A DNA stretch of 64,000 nucleotides, from assembly GCF_009764685.1 (NCBI RefSeq), contig NZ_VHLM01000055.1, forward strand, positions 109,570 to 173,569. The letters run 5' to 3'. The position numbers and the translations under genes are program-made. The notes under the pieces were generated by a model. The model saw only the letters and a program-made list of their open reading frames with translations, had not been told where the DNA came from and did no database searches. Position 1 is the stretch's first letter; every line of letters begins with the position of its first letter. Origin of the DNA: Flavobacterium sp. I-STPP5a. Its GTDB lineage: Bacteria; Bacteroidota; Bacteroidia; Flavobacteriales; Flavobacteriaceae. Below, in pieces: positions 61,030-64,000 of the stretch.

Positions 61030-62469
61030 GTGGAAAATACAAAAACATATTGGACTCATTGTCTCGAATGTAAAGGACGTGGTAAAAAAAGTAAAGGGCT
61101 AAGCAAGAAAGTCCGAAATAAATATTTACTTGAACTAGAGGTTTTTAACAAAAACGATCAAGATAAGCCAGCTCCAACCCCACCCAAAGGACACTTGTAT
61201 GCGTGCTCACACTGCAGCGGATCTGGCTTAGTTAAAACGTTACATCCACCAAAAGCAGACAAAGAAAATTACCCACATGTTGCCATTATTGGCGGTGGTA
61301 TTGGTGGAGTTGCTCTTGCTGTTGCTTGTTTACATCGTGGAATTCCTTTTACAATATTTGAACGCGATAACAACTTTGAAGCCAGATCTCAAGGCTACGG
61401 GCTTACTTTGCAACAAGCTAGCAAAGCTATTGAAGGCCTGGGAATCATTTCATTGAATGAAGGAGTAGTTTCAACAAGACATGTAGTTCACACGATTGAT
61501 GGAACAGTTATTGGCGAATGGGGAATTAGAAAATGGATACAATCGGATGCTAAAACTTTTCAAAAACGCACCAACATTCATATTGCACGACAATCTTTGC
61601 GCTTAGCACTTCTGGAGCAGTTAGGCGGACATGATGTAATACATTGGGGTCACCAATTAACAGATTTTAAAATATGTAAAGATGAAAGTGTTGATTTAAA
61701 CTTTCAAGTGGATGGAAAAATAAAAAGCTACAAAGCAGATCTTGTGGTTGGAGCCGATGGCATTCGTAGTTCAGTTCGGAGATTACTTATTGGTGATGAT
61801 AGTAGGACTTTACGATATCTCGGTTGTATTGTAATATTAGGTATTTGCCCTTTAAAAACCCTTGAAGGTCTCGATAGTCCGCTACTGGATTCGGCTACTG
61901 TATTTCAAACTGCCAATGGCAAAGAACGAATCTATGTTATGCCTTATGATTTAGACTCAGTAATGTGGCAATTGAGTTTCCCAATGCCCGAAGAAGACGC
62001 TAAGGCTTTGAGTGCTCAAGGAGCTCAAGCATTAAAGGAAGAAGCGTGTCGTAGAACGCTGTGGCATAATCCTATTCCTCAAATTTTACTCGCAACACCA
62101 GAAGCTCAGATTTCTGGCTATCCTGTTTATGACAGAGAATTACTTAAGTCGGAATTTTTGGCGAAAGCCGGACCAGTAACCTTAATTGGAGATGCAGCTC
62201 ATCCTATGAGTCCATTTAAAGGTCAAGGTGCGAATCAAGCTTTACTTGATGCACTTTATTTGGCTCGCGTAGTAACAAAAGGCTGCAGGCCATTATCGCA
62301 ATGGAGAAAAGTTGGAATAAGGGAAAGTATATTAACGGAGTTTGAATTAGAAATGTTAGAACGTAGTGCTACAAAAGTAAATGACTCTGCTGCTGCTGCG
62401 CAGTTTTTGCATTCCGTAATTGTGCTTCATGAGGGTGATGAACCAAGGGGAAGATGTTTGAATAGATAA
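61030..62469 (+). CDS. FAD-dependent monooxygenase with N-terminal Cys-rich (CxxCxGxG) module
   Basis: A 479-residue protein. The start is a GTG at 61030; there is no in-frame ATG before the domain. Residues 1-70 carry two CxxCxGxG-type units (HCLECKGRGKK and ACSHCSGSG), a DnaJ-like zinc-binding pair. Then the flavin domain starts with HVAIIGGGIGGVALAVACLH (about 82-101) and has the DG motif VGADGIRSSVRRLL and GDAAHPMSPFKGQGANQAL near the C-terminus, as in aromatic-ring hydroxylases. The substrate is unknown. The zinc module may bind a partner or stabilise the enzyme. Confidence 0.88.
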   Translation: MENTKTYWTHCLECKGRGKKSKGLSKKVRNKYLLELEVFNKNDQDKPAPTPPKGHLYACSHCSGSGLVKTLHPPKADKENYPHVAIIGGGIGGVALAVACLHRGIPFTIFERDNNFEARSQGYGLTLQQASKAIEGLGIISLNEGVVSTRHVVHTIDGTVIGEWGIRKWIQSDAKTFQKRTNIHIARQSLRLALLEQLGGHDVIHWGHQLTDFKICKDESVDLNFQVDGKIKSYKADLVVGADGIRSSVRRLLIGDDSRTLRYLGCIVILGICPLKTLEGLDSPLLDSATVFQTANGKERIYVMPYDLDSVMWQLSFPMPEEDAKALSAQGAQALKEEACRRTLWHNPIPQILLATPEAQISGYPVYDRELLKSEFLAKAGPVTLIGDAAHPMSPFKGQGANQALLDALYLARVVTKGCRPLSQWRKVGIRESILTEFELEMLERSATKVNDSAAAAQFLHSVIVLHEGDEPRGRCLNR

Positions 62470-62884
62470 ATCGATTTGTTTTTTTTAAGTATTCAAGTAC
62501 TTAGCTTATCAAGTTTCACAATACGAGCGATAGTGAACTGGCAAAGCAATGACAGTTGAAAAATGCATGAAAGAGCTTGACTGACCCAATACATTAAGCA
62601 AGAAGTTCAAAGCTAAACCCAAATTTTTGACCCAAGGAAAGCGGACTCGCGTTGCAATACATTGAAATTTGATGCAATAGAAAAACGAAAAATCCTGCCT
62701 TGAATTATATAACTATTGAAACATATAATAATCAAGTTAATGACAAAAATGTAGCTTAAGTTACACTGTAGGTTATTATGCATATCCGAACCTTTTTGTG
62801 TGAATGATATAAATTATTAAAATAATTGTACAATAATTCTAGGATACATTACTAGTACTTTTGTTTCTAATAAATTATTAAACA
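62470..62884. other. Non-coding region of different composition before the right-edge genes
   Basis: I find no open frame of useful length. The section 62511-62690 is less AT-rich than its surroundings and contains blocks such as ACTGGCAAAGCAATGACAGT and GCGGACTCGCGTTGCAATAC. It looks like a remnant of something inserted. A promoter-like TACTTTTG box at 62856-62863 serves the small gene at 62885. Confidence 0.4.
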
Positions 62885-63079
62885 ATGAACATAAAAAGAT
62901 TTTTTGGAACAATATTAACTGTCCTAGGAATAGGCGGATTAATTTATGCAGCAGTATTATTCTCATCAGCAAACTCTGATTTTGAAACAATAAAACCCAT
63001 ACTAATATACGGTATTCTAGGTGCTGTATTTTTTATTTCAGGAATAAACTTAGTTCGTACTACTAAAGACGAATCTTAA
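62885..63079 (+). CDS. Small two-helix membrane protein
   Basis: A 64-residue protein with two hydrophobic segments (about 8-26 and 37-56) joined by a polar loop, ending in a charged tail. Family unknown. It has a good -7 box (TACTTTTG, 62856-62863) 21 bp before its ATG. The 220 bases after it (63080-63300) hold no gene and presumably include the left end of the insertion sequence. Confidence 0.7.
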   Translation: MNIKRFFGTILTVLGIGGLIYAAVLFSSANSDFETIKPILIYGILGAVFFISGINLVRTTKDES

Positions 63080-63234
63080 GTAGTTCTAAATCAACAAACT
63101 TACACTGCCTACTAAAAAATGATTCTAGTGTACTATTTTGAAGCTCTCAATTGAATTATAAAGTCTTCTATTTTTAATATGTTATTCTAAATATAGCATA
63201 AATAGTTTTTTATATAATTATTCAATCCTGTCCT

Positions 63235-64000
63235 AAATAAAATTACATCATATAAAATCCGCCCATTTCATTGAGTTTACACCTTAGAAATGGTCATTTT
63301 TTAAAACAGAACCCCCTGTATGTTTTCTGGAGGAGGCTCTATGTGTTCTTCAAATGGCTTATCTAACCATTTTTGCAAGTCAATTTTAACGAAAAGATTC
63401 AATCGTATGAAAGCTACTAAATTGGATAAATACCAATCAAATTTTGATTGTGCTTTTAATGCTTTTAGAATGAGAATGGTAATTAAAGCCGTCCAAATTT
63501 GAATCATAACAGCATTTTCGGATGTTCCTATAAACGATTTTATATGAAGTAGCTGCTTTATATCTCTGAAAAAGATTTCTACCTGCCATCTGCTTTTATA
63601 TAATTCCCCAATAGTGTTGGGAGACCAATAAAACTGGTTTGTAATAAGTTCAATAACTTGTCCATTTTCTTCATCCCACACCGCTACCCGTCTTAATTTC
63701 TTTGGATATTTATTTTTTGAAGGCTCATTTTTCAATTCAATCAATTCGTCTTTCATGATGTGCTCGTGACGATTTTCAGGTAATTCATTTTCTTTCACTG
63801 TAGTAAATTGTAAATTCTCTTTATGTCTAATTACAAAAAACACCTCGTTGCTGTCCCAAATATTCAAAAGGGAAAAGTCATTATAAAATCGGTCTGCAAC
63901 AATCACACTGCCCTTTAAAAGGGGAATTTCGTAAGCTCCCTTATTATCAGCTGTTTTACCGTTGGTGATATTGATATATGCAGGCAAATTACCATCAAAA
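63235..64000 (-). mobile_element. IS4-family insertion sequence (left end and most of transposase; right part missing)
   Basis: The transposase gene at 63301-63999 is preceded on the left by non-coding bases that likely include the element's terminal inverted repeat, which I cannot define because the other end is outside the window. The left boundary given is approximate. It sits next to DNA of unusual composition. Confidence 0.6.
63301..63999 (-). CDS. IS4-family transposase, C-terminal part (continues past the window)
   Basis: A DDE transposase whose N-terminal part lies beyond the window; the frame is open through base 63999. It begins FDGNLPAYINITNGKTADN and continues GSVIVADRFYNDFSLL, the second catalytic Asp environment. 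The Y-(2)-R-(3)-E signature of IS4 elements is YKSRWQVEIFFRDIKQLL, where Glu is the third catalytic residue. IWTALITILIL and a tail follow, ending in GVLF. The gene appears intact as far as visible. The true start cannot be given; an alternative TTG at 63987 is only internal. Confidence 0.9.
   Translation of the reverse strand, partial: FDGNLPAYINITNGKTADNKGAYEIPLLKGSVIVADRFYNDFSLLNIWDSNEVFFVIRHKENLQFTTVKENELPENRHEHIMKDELIELKNEPSKNKYPKKLRRVAVWDEENGQVIELITNQFYWSPNTIGELYKSRWQVEIFFRDIKQLLHIKSFIGTSENAVMIQIWTALITILILKALKAQSKFDWYLSNLVAFIRLNLFVKIDLQKWLDKPFEEHIEPPPENIQGVLF

Overview
The window is AT-rich chromosomal DNA from a member of the Bacteroidota, almost certainly a Flavobacterium-like species of the Flavobacteriaceae. 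This rests on several features. Protein content includes type IX secretion (T9SS) sorting domains, a PorP/SprF-like protein, a gliding-motility-type C-terminal domain, DUF2911, and a fused E1 alpha/beta dehydrogenase. Promoters carry Bacteroidota-type -7 boxes (TAnnTTTG). Purine-rich ribosome-binding sites are largely absent. All functional names come from reading the protein sequences; no database search was run.

Layout. 1-4.7 kb: the end of cmk, a nucleoside permease, a small membrane protein and rpsA with a good promoter and terminator. 4.8-6.1 kb: an orphan ExbD-like protein and a secreted fasciclin-domain protein. 6.3-12.0 kb: a T9SS surface module (adhesin, PorP/SprF-like protein, OmpA/PD40 protein). 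12.1-16.7 kb: a tightly overlapping minus-strand operon (small conserved protein, integral membrane protein, histidine kinase, LuxR-type regulator) diverging from a three-gene plus-strand operon led by DUF2589-like proteins; its function is unknown to me. 16.8-31.5 kb: mostly housekeeping and accessory genes (pheT, a secreted GH13 amylase, MscS channel, helicases, transporters, an Lrp-type regulator).

31.7-41.7 kb: a cNMP/CBS/DUF294 regulatory protein paired with a DnaQ-fold protein that lacks two catalytic residues. Next comes a compact seven-gene minus-strand operon encoding a type III polyketide synthase with its own ketosynthase, dehydratase, acyl carrier protein, phosphopantetheinyl transferase, methyltransferase and flavin oxidoreductase. 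Acetyl-CoA synthetase follows. The polyketide operon looks like a self-contained pathway for a methylated and oxidised phenolic lipid or pyrone, and it is the strongest candidate for an undescribed biosynthetic system.

42-50.4 kb: branched-chain amino acid genes in the order leuA, leuB, ilvD, ilvB, ilvN, ilvC (all minus strand). Between leuB and ilvD lies a 24-codon open frame with 11 Ile/Val/Leu codons, preceded by a promoter-like box and followed by a strong Rho-independent hairpin. This is a textbook layout for transcription attenuation of the ilv operon. leuC and leuD are absent from the window. 50.6-62.5 kb: a conserved Bacteroidota protein, small proteins, the fused branched-chain-type dehydrogenase E1, a 2-oxoglutarate oxygenase-like protein, SUI1/eIF1-like factor, nucleoside phosphorylase, NAD-dependent epimerase, GNAT acetyltransferase, a binding-protein-like protein without a signal peptide, a membrane transglutaminase-like protein and a flavin monooxygenase with an N-terminal Cys-rich module. 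The right edge holds non-coding DNA of different character, a small membrane protein and an IS4-type transposase that runs off the end.

Three copies of an imperfect palindromic repeat (about 80-105 bp) sit directly after genes at 4.6, 26.8 and 58.5 kb.
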